Below, piece by piece: positions 45,375 to 54,765 of a stretch of DNA of 64,000 nt (its first letter is position 1; every line of letters starts with the position of its first letter). This stretch comes from Aquabacterium sp. CECT 9606 (GTDB lineage Bacteria > Pseudomonadota > Gammaproteobacteria > Burkholderiales > Burkholderiaceae_C): assembly GCF_918741295.1 (NCBI RefSeq), contig NZ_CAKKNB010000003.1, positions 746,668 to 810,667 of the forward strand, in the 5' to 3' direction. The position numbers and the translations under genes are program-made. Under the pieces are notes generated by a model. That model was not told the DNA's origin, searched no databases, and saw only the letters and a program-made list of their open reading frames with translations.

Positions 45375-45994
45375 TCAGGGCGATTGCCGTGGTGTCGCTG
45401 CTCGCCCTGTTGGTGCTGGTGCTCTACGTGCCCTCAGCGCACCCGCCCGAGCGCTTCGTTGCGCAGCTTCGCGCGGAGTACGGCATGGCTGCTGGGTTCT
45501 GGGGTGAGGAAGCCGCCACACGGATGCTGTCACGCGCCATCGGCTTGCAGGATTCAGCGCGGCGATCAACGCCGATCCCCTCGTCGAAAGACAGCGCGCC
45601 CGTGAACAACATGAACGCAGCCGTCGGGCGCGAGATGGCCTCGGTCAACCAGCGCTTGTTCAACAACCCCTACTTCAGGTCGATTGATGCCTTGTTGCTG
45701 CTCGCCAGCTTCCGGCTGGCCTTGTTGCTGGAGTGGTTGCCCTGGCTGCTGGTCTTTGCAGCGGCCGGCATGGTTGACGGTTACTTTGTGCGGCTGGTCA
45801 AGGCCAAAGAGTTCTTGCACCACAACCCCGAGATGTTTGCGCTGTATGTCTGCTTGGCCATCCTGGCCAGTTGCGCGACGATGCTGGCTTTTGTGCTGCC
45901 GATCACATTGCACCCGCTGATGGTGCCATGCGTGCCTTTGGTGATCGGCTCACTCATGGGGCTGGCGATCAAGGATTTTCATCGACGGGGTTGA
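45371..45994 (+). CDS. DUF4400-like membrane protein downstream of traD
   Basis: Multi-TM, 207 aa; position and sequence style of DUF4400 in SXT-like elements. Confidence 0.7.
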   Translation: MIRAIAVVSLLALLVLVLYVPSAHPPERFVAQLRAEYGMAAGFWGEEAATRMLSRAIGLQDSARRSTPIPSSKDSAPVNNMNAAVGREMASVNQRLFNNPYFRSIDALLLLASFRLALLLEWLPWLLVFAAAGMVDGYFVRLVKAKEFLHHNPEMFALYVCLAILASCATMLAFVLPITLHPLMVPCVPLVIGSLMGLAIKDFHRRG

Positions 45995-46838
45995 GCGCTG
46001 GGCTTGACCGCGCTCTGTAGAGAGTCCGAAACCCGCCATGCGCCAAGGGCTCGTCAAACAAATCGAAGAGGCCAGATGCCGCAGCGAGCTTCTTCAAAGT
46101 GGCGTACCCATGGCGCTCCTTCATGTGTGTGACGGCATCAGTTTCTTGAAGCCAGGCAACGCGACCGGCATCAGCAATGTATGCCCAACCATCGCCACGA
46201 CTCTTCTGAGCTGCTACCTCCTGCAGCATCAACACCAATGGACTGTGCTGCAACAAGAGCAGTTCGAACTGGTGCTGAATTTCCTCTGATGCAAAAAATT
46301 CCGCCGTGGATTGCCTCGCGTCCCGCATCGACATGCAGACGGTGCGAAGGTGCTCGAATATGGGCAGTACCCGGGCTCGCTGTTCGTCCAGGTAGGTGGC
46401 GGCCTCAACCATGCGCTCGCTTGACTCAGGCTCCCACCGGGGTAGGAAGTGATGAATGAGATCATTGCGCTCGTCCACCATGCGCTTCATGTCGGCACGC
46501 TGGGTTTCGTAGAAAGCACTGTCACCAGAAGTTGTGAACGTGAATGACATCCAAACTTCGGTCACGTCTTCTGGCTCTGGGGATGGCTCACCGGCATCGG
46601 AAAGAATCCCGTCTGAAAACTGCTCGATCAACTGCCCCATGGTCTGCTTGTGCGCTTTCTCAACGCGGTGCTGGCGCCGCTCCTCCAAGGTCGAAGTGCT
46701 GCCATCTACTTTGTGATTGGCCACCAAGAATTTCAGAAGGCCCTCGATTTGCTGAAACAGCACCACATTGCGGCCGATCTTTCTGAGCACCGCGTCACTA
46801 CTGACCTGGTCATGATTGGTGTTGCCGCGGCCGTCCAT
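45969..46838 (-). CDS. HEPN-like + OST-HTH/LOTUS-like protein
   Basis: DERNDLIHHFL (Rx4H HEPN-like) and C-terminal HGYATLKKLAAASGLFDLFDEPLAHGGFRTLYRAR (LOTUS-like). Confidence 0.6.
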   Translation of the reverse strand: MDGRGNTNHDQVSSDAVLRKIGRNVVLFQQIEGLLKFLVANHKVDGSTSTLEERRQHRVEKAHKQTMGQLIEQFSDGILSDAGEPSPEPEDVTEVWMSFTFTTSGDSAFYETQRADMKRMVDERNDLIHHFLPRWEPESSERMVEAATYLDEQRARVLPIFEHLRTVCMSMRDARQSTAEFFASEEIQHQFELLLLQHSPLVLMLQEVAAQKSRGDGWAYIADAGRVAWLQETDAVTHMKERHGYATLKKLAAASGLFDLFDEPLAHGGFRTLYRARSSPALNPVDENP

Positions 46839-46962
46839 GATTTCTGCCCCACATAGCTATTGATGACATGCTGGAGGCCCATGGGCCAACACGGCACGAT
46901 TCGGAATTATCAAGCTTGGCTGGATTTACCGTTGTGGCGTCCTGCAGCACGCACATCACCCG

Positions 46963-47376
46963 TCAGTCCACCACCCCATGACGACACTGGGAATCTGCGA
47001 CGGAGAAAGCCAGGGCATGAGACTTCATGTGCCCCAGCAAGCATTGCCAGTACTTCTTTGGCATCACCGTATCGGCACATCGGCGAGACAACTGGAAGAC
47101 CTTAGCCGACACGCCTGTTTGACCGCTGTCTGAGCGAGCCAATTCTGCGCTATAGAGGCTTGTCACCTGAAGGCACATGCCTGCCGCAGAGTCCCTGTTC
47201 CAGACACACTGCCGTGCAGAACAAGTGGAATCAGATTGCGCCCCTGGGCAGCCCGTCTTCACGACCTGGCATGTGGATTCAACTGGGCAGGCATCGACAA
47301 CACAGTCGGCTGCGAAACTAGTTGAGCACATACCCGTCGCCCAAACAGCGCAGACAAAATATTGAACTACGCGCAC
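46963..47376 (-). CDS. Putative Cys-rich exported protein
   Basis: Signal-peptide-like MRVVQYFVCAVWATGMCSTSFAAD followed by many Cys residues; no family recognized. Confidence 0.35.
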   Translation of the reverse strand: MRVVQYFVCAVWATGMCSTSFAADCVVDACPVESTCQVVKTGCPGAQSDSTCSARQCVWNRDSAAGMCLQVTSLYSAELARSDSGQTGVSAKVFQLSRRCADTVMPKKYWQCLLGHMKSHALAFSVADSQCRHGVVD

Positions 47377-47607
47377 TGCAATCCTCCTTCATTGCCCTGA
47401 CCTGTACGCATCAACGATCAGACGCCAAGCAGCCACGACATCGGAGCCATGCGCATTCACGGAAGAGCAGTTGTGCACGGTGTCCGGGCCGCAGGGCGAT
47501 CAGGTCCAATCATGTTGACACTCGCTGACCTGATTCGCTCGTCCATATTGACAACATTTCGCTCTCCTTTCACGATCGCCACGTTCGGCACAGTGCCCTG
47601 AAGCGAT

Positions 47608-47668
47608 CGCGAAAGCCCATATACAAAGCCTGCAATCGCCCTAGATCCAAAAGCACCCGACGCCTAAC
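47608..47668 (+). repeat. 61-nt direct repeat, left copy (flanks accessory island)
   Basis: CGCGAAAGCCCATATACAAAGCCTGCAATCGCCCTAGATCCAAAAGCACCCGACGCCTAAC; 47/61 identical, ungapped, to 52381-52441. Confidence 0.75.
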
Positions 47669-47949
47669 GCCGGACGAAATCATCAATGCAGATACCATCT
47701 GACAGCCATTTTCCGGAGCAGTATGACAGCCCGTTGGCCCATGCGAAGGCCGATGACCTGCGTCTGAGCGGTTGACAATCTCCGCTCAAAAGCCAACCTG
47801 CTGACATACATCGCAAGGGGACTTCGCAGGCTAGGCAAGGCCGATCTTGCGTCGATGCTTGCTGATATGCTTTCGGTCGTAGAGCCGACGCTGTTTTTGA
47901 TCGGGTGTCTGCGTATCCCCACTCCCGTACTCAGGACAAGCGAGTAACC

Positions 47950-48294
47950 ATGGCCAAGACAGTTCCCATAACGCTGCCCAACGGCCGAAGCTGGTCGAAA
48001 AAGGGCGACGCCATTGAACATTTCAAAGCCATGCTGGGGCGCTACGCCGACGGGAGCCGCGTGCTAGACGCTTCAGACATAGCGGACCTAGAAGCGCTGC
48101 TCGCAGTCTATGACTCTGTAGTTCCTGAAGGGCAATCAACCAAGACCGGCCTCGGAGTTGCACACTTCGAGCGGCGCTTGAACCGCGATCATCCAGGTCA
48201 CACGTCGTGCTTCTTCGTGGTTCGAACCGACGGGTCTAGCATTGATTTCAGTACCCGGCGCGCTCTGGACGTTGCCAGCGCTCAAACTCGTTGA
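47950..48294 (+). CDS. DCL-family (DUF3223-like) protein
   Basis: GDAIEHFKAMLGRYADGSRVLDASDIADLEALLAVYD...TGLGVAHFERRL...CFFVVRTDGSSIDFSTRRAL. Confidence 0.7.
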   Translation: MAKTVPITLPNGRSWSKKGDAIEHFKAMLGRYADGSRVLDASDIADLEALLAVYDSVVPEGQSTKTGLGVAHFERRLNRDHPGHTSCFFVVRTDGSSIDFSTRRALDVASAQTR

Positions 48295-48349
48295 AGCAGT
48301 AGCGCCCTCTAGCCGATGCCGTGACTGGCAGTCAGCCGCTGAAAGCCTA

Positions 48350-50398
48350 CTAGAGGCGCTGGATGACTTTACCTTCCCATCGGATGAGTTTGAAGTTAAG
48401 GCCGGCAGTCGCTTCAAGGAACACCGATTCATTTTCGTCAAACGAGGCGGCAACGATTGACTGCAAGCGGGATGCTCCACTCAGCAGTTGCAGCAGCGCG
48501 TGTTGGCTGCTGGAGCGCATTGAGTGCTGGCCAGGTTCATCCATAAGAAGGAACCCGGGGTGGTTCCCTTCAAACCCTCGCGTCGCCGACGTCTGGTAAA
48601 GCGCGAGCAGGTAGCTCCAGATTAGGCGCACGAAATCGCTGGCGCTCGAATCCGCTGTTAGGCTGGTTTGGACCTTGGACCTGATTTCCCGTAGCTCAAG
48701 CTCAGAGAGGATGGGGGTCAGCGTGTCCAGGCTAATGCGGATGTCTTTAATCTCAGCACTTTCATAGCCGAACGAGCTCGCATTGCCGCGAAAGTTCTTC
48801 TCGAAGAGACCAATTCTGGAAAGGTCTTCCGGGCCGTACGCATCTTTGGGAAGATCTCTTCGAGCGGACTGGTTGGCTGCAAGCCGCTTGGCGACCTCAC
48901 CAAAAATTTCAAGTAGAAGCGCAGCCTGGGCTTCGAATGCCTGAAGACTAGACAGTTCCAGCTCGATCTGAATTTGGCGCCGCACGATGGCACGTGACTC
49001 TGCCGCGCCAGTGCTCACGTCGCCCCGCAACGAATTGCGATAGTCATGCTTCGCCGCGAGGCGACCGGCTACGTCTGCGACTGCAATCTCTGATTGACGA
49101 ATCTCTTCCTGCGCGCCGTTAACTTGACGCTGCAGCATGCGACGTTGGCTCTCGAGATACTCAACGTTGGTGGTCAGGTCCATCTGCGGACCCGAAACGA
49201 TGCCGAACAACAATGTGTCGTCGACGGACTGATGGCACGTCGGACAATGGTCTGACGCCACCTCAACTTCCATTTGCGCGCCGAGGACACGCAGCTTGAG
49301 CGCAGTTTTGTTGCGATCCAAGTCCTCGTTTGTTTCTGCCAGCAGGTTACGCAATTCGTCCAGCGACGCCTTCTGCAGTGTGAGGTTGGCGGTAGCTCGC
49401 TCATGCAACACACTCAGTCGCTGAAGCTCGGCTGTTGCCGACTCGAGTTCTTTGAGGGCTTCTGCGCCAGACGCTTTTCCATAGGCTTCGGCCTTCCCAC
49501 CGAGTCCTGCATGCTCCGCCCGAGCTTGACTGACATGCTCGGCAAGGGACGTCTGCGTCCTACCGTTCGACTTCACGAACTGGACAGTCGCGGCATCAAG
49601 CAGGGCGGTCGGCGTCCCGGATAGACCTTCGATGACCAAGCCGTTGGTCGTAGCCGCTTGGCGCAAGGTGTCGTACGCTCGACGCCAATCCGAGTCGATT
49701 GCCATTGATTCCGCATCCAGCTCTGAGCGCTTGGCCTGACGCTCGAACACGCTGAGCCCAAGCAAGAATTCTGTGACTCGAATTCGCGCATCGCGTATCC
49801 CAAAGAAAGGGATGTTGGCGATGTAGTCGGTCCAACCCCGCTTCTGCTCTACAGCCAGCGCCGCGAAGACTGTCTGCAGATAGAGCTTGGCCATCCCGCC
49901 GGACGTCGTAGCAACCTGTGGAAGGTGGTAGCCCATGAAGTGCTCAAGGAACTGATGGAACCCTTCCTGCTTCTGCGCACTCCCTGAGTCGAAAAGGTAC
50001 GTTGGCTTTGGGGTGCCAAGCGCAGTCCCAGCGGTCAAGTGAGCGCCGTCGAAAACTTCGACAAGCTTTTGGCTTCGGACGGTGTCGCGGATCGCTCTCC
50101 TCAGGGTGACACGTTTCCCTGAGGAACTCTCGAGCTCGACGAACACCTCGGACGCAACTACCTCGGCGCGCTCGTCGCCTTGGAGGAAATAGTCCTTGAC
50201 AGCATACGGCAGAACCTTTTCGCCTCTGCCGCCAACGAGTTCTTCCATCCCCAGGCCGTACATGAGGCAGTTGAACAGGGTGCTCTTGCCGCTTGAGTTA
50301 TTTGCGCGAATGACTGTCAATCCGCGACTGAATTCGAATTGGAACCCGAAGTCTCCGTTTTCGGTCGCTAACCTTAGCTTGATGGCTAGGATGTTCAT
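48350..50398 (-). CDS. SMC/Rad50-like ATPase of a Lamassu/ABC-3C-type defence system
   Basis: Walker A IRANNSSGKSTLFNCLMYGL, coiled coils, zinc-hook-like CPTCHQS, Walker B FLLMDEPGQHS. Confidence 0.82.
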   Translation of the reverse strand: MNILAIKLRLATENGDFGFQFEFSRGLTVIRANNSSGKSTLFNCLMYGLGMEELVGGRGEKVLPYAVKDYFLQGDERAEVVASEVFVELESSSGKRVTLRRAIRDTVRSQKLVEVFDGAHLTAGTALGTPKPTYLFDSGSAQKQEGFHQFLEHFMGYHLPQVATTSGGMAKLYLQTVFAALAVEQKRGWTDYIANIPFFGIRDARIRVTEFLLGLSVFERQAKRSELDAESMAIDSDWRRAYDTLRQAATTNGLVIEGLSGTPTALLDAATVQFVKSNGRTQTSLAEHVSQARAEHAGLGGKAEAYGKASGAEALKELESATAELQRLSVLHERATANLTLQKASLDELRNLLAETNEDLDRNKTALKLRVLGAQMEVEVASDHCPTCHQSVDDTLLFGIVSGPQMDLTTNVEYLESQRRMLQRQVNGAQEEIRQSEIAVADVAGRLAAKHDYRNSLRGDVSTGAAESRAIVRRQIQIELELSSLQAFEAQAALLLEIFGEVAKRLAANQSARRDLPKDAYGPEDLSRIGLFEKNFRGNASSFGYESAEIKDIRISLDTLTPILSELELREIRSKVQTSLTADSSASDFVRLIWSYLLALYQTSATRGFEGNHPGFLLMDEPGQHSMRSSSQHALLQLLSGASRLQSIVAASFDENESVFLEATAGLNFKLIRWEGKVIQRL

Positions 50399-50865
50399 GC
50401 CGATTCCCATCCCTTTGCAACTGTTTCGACCATGTTTTCAGTGATGTCCTTGCCAATTTCCTTCAGGAGAGCTCGCTCACTAGAGAACGCGACCGGGTCC
50501 TTGAGTACCTCAGCAATGAAGGACAGGCCATTTTCGGTAATTTGGTAGCCGGTGGACGTTGCTTGAAGTAGATCTTCGGCTACGGCGTAGCGGATTGCGA
50601 TAGCAACGACAGGGTCGAAGCCCCATGCGGTGATGTGCAGCACCTTCGCCTTTGCTGCATCTACCAACTTCTGGATTCGGTCGGTGCGCTTTAGCGCCCA
50701 GTTGAACAAATGCAGCCGCGGCAGCGTGGACTTACCACCTCGTGACGATAGGTGGAGCACGAGTAGGAGTTGGCAAATCTTGTACAGAGGACGATGCTCG
50801 ACCAGAACCGGCGAAGGGCGGCGTTCAAAACGAAGGTGACCTCGTCCGCCGATGAGCTCAACCAT
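50395..50865 (-). CDS. Middle component (wHTH-like) of the SMC/nuclease system
   Basis: MVELIGGRGHLRFERRPSP...PLYKICQLLLVLHLSSRGGKSTLPRLHLFNWALK resembles ABC-3C middle components; 4-nt overlap with the SMC gene. Confidence 0.65.
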   Translation of the reverse strand: MVELIGGRGHLRFERRPSPVLVEHRPLYKICQLLLVLHLSSRGGKSTLPRLHLFNWALKRTDRIQKLVDAAKAKVLHITAWGFDPVVAIAIRYAVAEDLLQATSTGYQITENGLSFIAEVLKDPVAFSSERALLKEIGKDITENMVETVAKGWESA

Positions 50866-51784
50866 AGTCGAGCTCGCACACAGCAATCCATCTTGCAACC
50901 ATGAGTCGCGCAATATGGGCTGCCTCTGTCTCGTCGACGTGCGGCGCGAGCTCCTTCGTAATGCGCTCGGCCAGGCCTTCTCGAATCTTTTCAGTGAGCT
51001 GCTGAGGCGTGCCCTCCCACGTCTCACAAGTCTCTACAACGTGGGCTTCGAATCCGTTGATAAGCCTTACCAGGCGCGAGTGGACAATTGGAGCCTGCTC
51101 ATTGATACGTCGGAAGTGCGCATCATGGTCAAGGAACTCTCGCAACGTGCGCTGATGCAGCATGGCAACCTTCGCGGCGAGCTTTGCCGCATCCACGCGA
51201 CCTTCTAGCCTTGCCTTGGTCTTCCGTAAGACGTTTTCTTCGTACACCTCTGGGCCACTGCCGAGCGAAGGCAGGACGGTCGGAAGACCGCCAAAGTCTA
51301 TGGCTTGACCCAAGGCCAATTGAAGGTCTTGAATTTCCTCAGCGTAGTGGTCGCCATCGTGCACGAGCACCTCGAAATCTGGCGCCAGGATCGAGAGCCC
51401 CCACTGCCTTACCTCTGCCTCCTTGGTCCTTGCGTGCGCAAGCAGGTCGTTTTTCGCGACGGTCGGAGTCACGAAGCACCATCGACGCAATTTCGTTGAA
51501 CCTAGAAAGCCCTTCAACTCTGTTTCGTAGGTTTTCAGCTTTTTTAGATCACGCGTAATCTTGTCGCGCTGCTTGTCGTGGAGGTCCTTGACCGGGTGGA
51601 GTTTGTCAGGGCAGTAACACTGAAAACCACAGCCTGTGATCGTTGTGAACCCTTCAAGGCCGAAGTCGCCGGGTGTAGCAATGATGTGCTGGTATCCGTC
51701 GGCCGCAAACTTCTTCTTGAATACCTGCTGGCAGAGACGCTCCCAGCTGTTGCCATCGAAGGGGCCGTAGGGAGTGTTGTACAC
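50858..51784 (-). CDS. Restriction-endonuclease-like effector of the SMC system
   Basis: N-terminal GDFGLEGFTTITGCGFQCYCPD compatible with a PD-(D/E)xK-type core (D-x(n)-E-x-Q/K); overlaps the middle-component gene. Confidence 0.6.
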   Translation of the reverse strand: MYNTPYGPFDGNSWERLCQQVFKKKFAADGYQHIIATPGDFGLEGFTTITGCGFQCYCPDKLHPVKDLHDKQRDKITRDLKKLKTYETELKGFLGSTKLRRWCFVTPTVAKNDLLAHARTKEAEVRQWGLSILAPDFEVLVHDGDHYAEEIQDLQLALGQAIDFGGLPTVLPSLGSGPEVYEENVLRKTKARLEGRVDAAKLAAKVAMLHQRTLREFLDHDAHFRRINEQAPIVHSRLVRLINGFEAHVVETCETWEGTPQQLTEKIREGLAERITKELAPHVDETEAAHIARLMVARWIAVCELDYG

Positions 51785-52051
51785 GGCGTCGTCGAAGTCG
51801 CGCGTTACCGTGCGATCAGAAGGAAGGAAGCCAACGTCACCCGCTCCTTGCGAACCGGCGGTTGTGTCTTTTGTCGAGTGCCGTTATAGGCGTGCGGCCC
51901 AAAGCGCATGCGTTGCTCCCGTTTTGTCACCGCTCCAAGTGCTGCGTCTTGAGGCCTTGCGGTGTTTGCTATCGGAATACCGATCGATGCATATATTAAC
52001 TTGTAAAAGCGATGCTCCCATCTTGAGCGAACTGCCAACCGAGCCTTGGAC

Positions 52052-52211
52052 AATGTCCGCATGTGCCGCAGGAGAGCCGCGAGAACACTGGCTCGTTCAG
52101 GGCGCGGGCCATGCACAGTCACTTGTCCACGCTGCCGACTCTTACGCCTACGCATTGGGCAGGATGCCCCGCCAAATGATGAGGTTCTTTGTCCACGATG
52201 GAAAGCACTGA
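52052..52211 (+). pseudogene. Possible C-terminal remnant of an alpha/beta hydrolase
   Basis: PREHWLVQGAGHAQSLVHAADSYAYALGRMPRQMMRFF resembles the terminal His-loop region of alpha/beta hydrolases; no upstream catalytic domain. Confidence 0.35.
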
Positions 52212-52373
52212 TTGGCGCCCGTTTCCAGATAATTTTCTTGAGCTTGTCAGAGACTGATTTGGGTCGGTAAGCCAGTGCATCGCGTTCGCAAATGAATCTC
52301 GCATTGATTCGACCTGAAAATCGTGGCGGCGAGCGAGAAGCGCCAAAGACATCCTGCGGCTCGCCGTACTCCG

Positions 52374-52441
52374 AGCCAAACTCGAAACCCCCACCACAAA
52401 GCCCGCATTCGCCCGAGACTCAAAGGCACCCCGCGCCTAAC
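52374..52441 (+). repeat. Direct repeat, right copy, upstream of the slt-tra operon
   Basis: AGCCAAACTCGAAACCCCCACCACAAAGCCCGCATTCGCCCGAGACTCAAAGGCACCCCGCGCCTAAC; homologous to 47608-47668 and partly to 41693-41739. Confidence 0.75.
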
Positions 52442-52657
52442 CTTCAGTCATGCGCTCACCAAAGTTGATGCCGCATCCGACCTGAGGGATCCGCCATGTT
52501 CACTTCCCCACTGATCGATTCAGCCGACATGACCCTGGCTGAGCCGTACGCCCAAGCCCCCCCCCAAAGCCTAGATCGGCCTCCGCCGATCTCACCCAAA
52601 TCGCACTGCCTTGCTTGACGCAAAGCAGGCACACCGGGCATCCATTGGGAGTGCGCC

Positions 52658-53200
52658 ATGCAACAGCTTTGTTTGCTGGGGTTGGTCTGGCTGCTGAGTC
52701 TGCCAGTCCATACCTTGGCCTGTTGGGATGAGGCTGCGCAGCGTTATGGCATCTCGCCGCAGCTGCTGTATGCCATAGCCCAAGTTGAATCAGGCCTCAA
52801 CCCACAGGCCGTCAATCTCACGCATCAACAGCGCACAGGCAGCTATGACATCGGCCTGATGCAGATCAACAGCTCGAACCTGCCAGCGCTGGCGCGGCAC
52901 GGCATCACCGAGAAGGATCTGTACAACCCCTGCACCAGCATCCATGTGGGCGCCTGGTTGCTGGCGCAGACCTTCGCCAAGCATGGCCTGAGTTGGGAAG
53001 GCGTGGGTGCCTACAACGCGGCCTGCACGCAACTCAAAGGACAAGACTGCCAACGGGCTCGCAGCCGCTATGCCTGGCAGGTCTACCGGCGACTGCCCAC
53101 ATCCAAAGATCGCATGCAGGCAGAGCCTGTGACACCGAGCAGCACAGCTGAGCCAACAGGCGCCTCCCGTTTCATCCTCACAGCACGGGTGTCGCCATGA
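52658..53200 (+). CDS. Lytic transglycosylase (conjugation-associated)
   Basis: Signal peptide; SLT motifs YGISPQLLYAIAQVESGLNPQAVN, SYDIGLMQINS, GVGAYNAA. Confidence 0.9.
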   Translation: MQQLCLLGLVWLLSLPVHTLACWDEAAQRYGISPQLLYAIAQVESGLNPQAVNLTHQQRTGSYDIGLMQINSSNLPALARHGITEKDLYNPCTSIHVGAWLLAQTFAKHGLSWEGVGAYNAACTQLKGQDCQRARSRYAWQVYRRLPTSKDRMQAEPVTPSSTAEPTGASRFILTARVSP

Positions 53201-53883
53201 ACCAAGCACATCAGATGGCCATGGCCTGCGCCTCAGCGCTCACGATCCTCTTCAGCTTGTCGTCTTGCAGCTTGCCTGCGCCGCAACAGGCTGACACCAG
53301 GGCCAAATCAGGATCAATGGCCACGCCACCGGTCTCGCATATCGCGCAGCTCGACCATGGCCCGGGTGCCCATTTCGCACAATGCATTGAGCCTGCCTGC
53401 CCGGTGAAGACGCTAAAGACTCTGGCCGTGGCAGCCAACGATGACATGCCCGTCTTGCATTCATCGCCCCGCCCGGTTCCGCCATCGGCGCCCCCTCAAG
53501 CCGCTCAAAAATCTTCAGTTGAAGCGCCTCGCAAACCACAGGTCATCGTGTTTCAGTTCGCCACCGACAGCGCGGTGCTGACGCCCGCACACAAGGCCCT
53601 GCTGTCCAGCCATGCTCATGCCCTTGGCTTCGCCGAACGCATCGTGATTCTGGGCAGGACCGACGACGTGGGCGCAGCCCACCCCAATCAGGCCATTGCG
53701 CTGGCCCGCGCTGCTGCCGTTCGTGATCACCTCAAACGGCTTGTCCCGGTACTTCCCACCGACACACGGATCGATGCAAGAGGCCTGTGCTGCTACGCGG
53801 CATCCAACGACACCGAAGAAGGCCGCGCACAGAACCGCCGTGTCGAGTTGGTGTTCACCATGCCTGCCGAGCTCAAGCCATGA
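53197..53883 (+). CDS. OmpA-family peptidoglycan-binding protein
   Basis: VIVFQFATDSAVLTPAHKALL...ILGRTDDVG...ALARAAAVRDHL...NRRVELVF. Confidence 0.85.
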   Translation: MNQAHQMAMACASALTILFSLSSCSLPAPQQADTRAKSGSMATPPVSHIAQLDHGPGAHFAQCIEPACPVKTLKTLAVAANDDMPVLHSSPRPVPPSAPPQAAQKSSVEAPRKPQVIVFQFATDSAVLTPAHKALLSSHAHALGFAERIVILGRTDDVGAAHPNQAIALARAAAVRDHLKRLVPVLPTDTRIDARGLCCYAASNDTEEGRAQNRRVELVFTMPAELKP

Positions 53884-54023
53884 CCAGCAGCAACTCACAT
53901 TGCGCCCCACGGCGCCCAGCGCATCTTGTCCAGATCGATGCCCTGAAGCGTGCCCTCGCGCGCCCAGGCCCGTGTCCCCGCCTGCGTCAGGCCTTGACGT
54001 GCTCACCGCTCCAGGAGATTGCC

Positions 54024-54422
54024 ATGCGCACAGCCATCATTCACCCCTTCACGCGAACTCGCCAGCCCGCACCCATTGAAGAGGGCAAGCCCAAGGTCAA
54101 CCGAACACCAAGCAAGGCCGCATGGCGGATCACCTCGGCACTGGCCGCGCTCACCCTCGGTTTGGGCCTCGCCATGCCCGGCTTTGCCCTGGACCTGGTG
54201 GCCTTCACCGGCATCACCGGGCCGATGACGTCGGCGCTCGCCCAGATCTCCGCACTGGGCCCCAGCGTCAAGGCCCTGGTCGGCTTCGTGGGCTTTGTGG
54301 TCGCACTGATCTCGCTGTCAGCCTTGCGCAACTTTGGACCCGTCCTGTTCTACGTGGGGTTGGCCATCTTTGGCGCTGTGGGGCTGGTGATCGCGGGCGC
54401 CATCATGGGCGCGGTCGTCTGA
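54024..54422 (+). CDS. Putative F-type pilin (TraA-like)
   Basis: Signal/TM segments and small hydrophobic mature region (LVGFVGFVVALISLSALRNFGPVLFYVGLAIFGAVGLVIAG); directly upstream of traL. An alternative start at 53880 overlaps the OmpA stop. Confidence 0.65.
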   Translation: MRTAIIHPFTRTRQPAPIEEGKPKVNRTPSKAAWRITSALAALTLGLGLAMPGFALDLVAFTGITGPMTSALAQISALGPSVKALVGFVGFVVALISLSALRNFGPVLFYVGLAIFGAVGLVIAGAIMGAVV

Positions 54423-54450
54423 CAGCAGCTCAAGCCAGCAGGAGCCTGAC

Positions 54451-54750
54451 ATGCAAGCAGACACCTACATCCCGCGCCGCCTGGATGACCCCTGGAAGAT
54501 TGGCTTCTGGGACATCGATGTCGCAGCACCTGTGATCTTTTGCTTCTTTGTCGGCTACCTGTCTGGCACCAAGTTGTCGTTTGCGGCCTGCGCGGCGGTG
54601 GGGATTTTTCTGTCCCGCTGGATTGCGCGCATCAAGGCGGACAAGCACCAGGCCTTTGCGGTGCATTGGCTGTACTGGCACCTGCCGCCCAGCCCCATGA
54701 CCACGCTGCGAGCCACCCCGCCCTCCCACATCCGCCGCATGGTCGGCTGA
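54451..54750 (+). CDS. traL: T4SS protein TraL
   Basis: MQADTYIPRRLDDPWKIGFWDIDVAAPVIFCFFVGYLSG; TraL start motif and position. Confidence 0.9.
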   Translation: MQADTYIPRRLDDPWKIGFWDIDVAAPVIFCFFVGYLSGTKLSFAACAAVGIFLSRWIARIKADKHQAFAVHWLYWHLPPSPMTTLRATPPSHIRRMVG

Positions 54751-54765
54751 GCCAGGAGCATTCCC

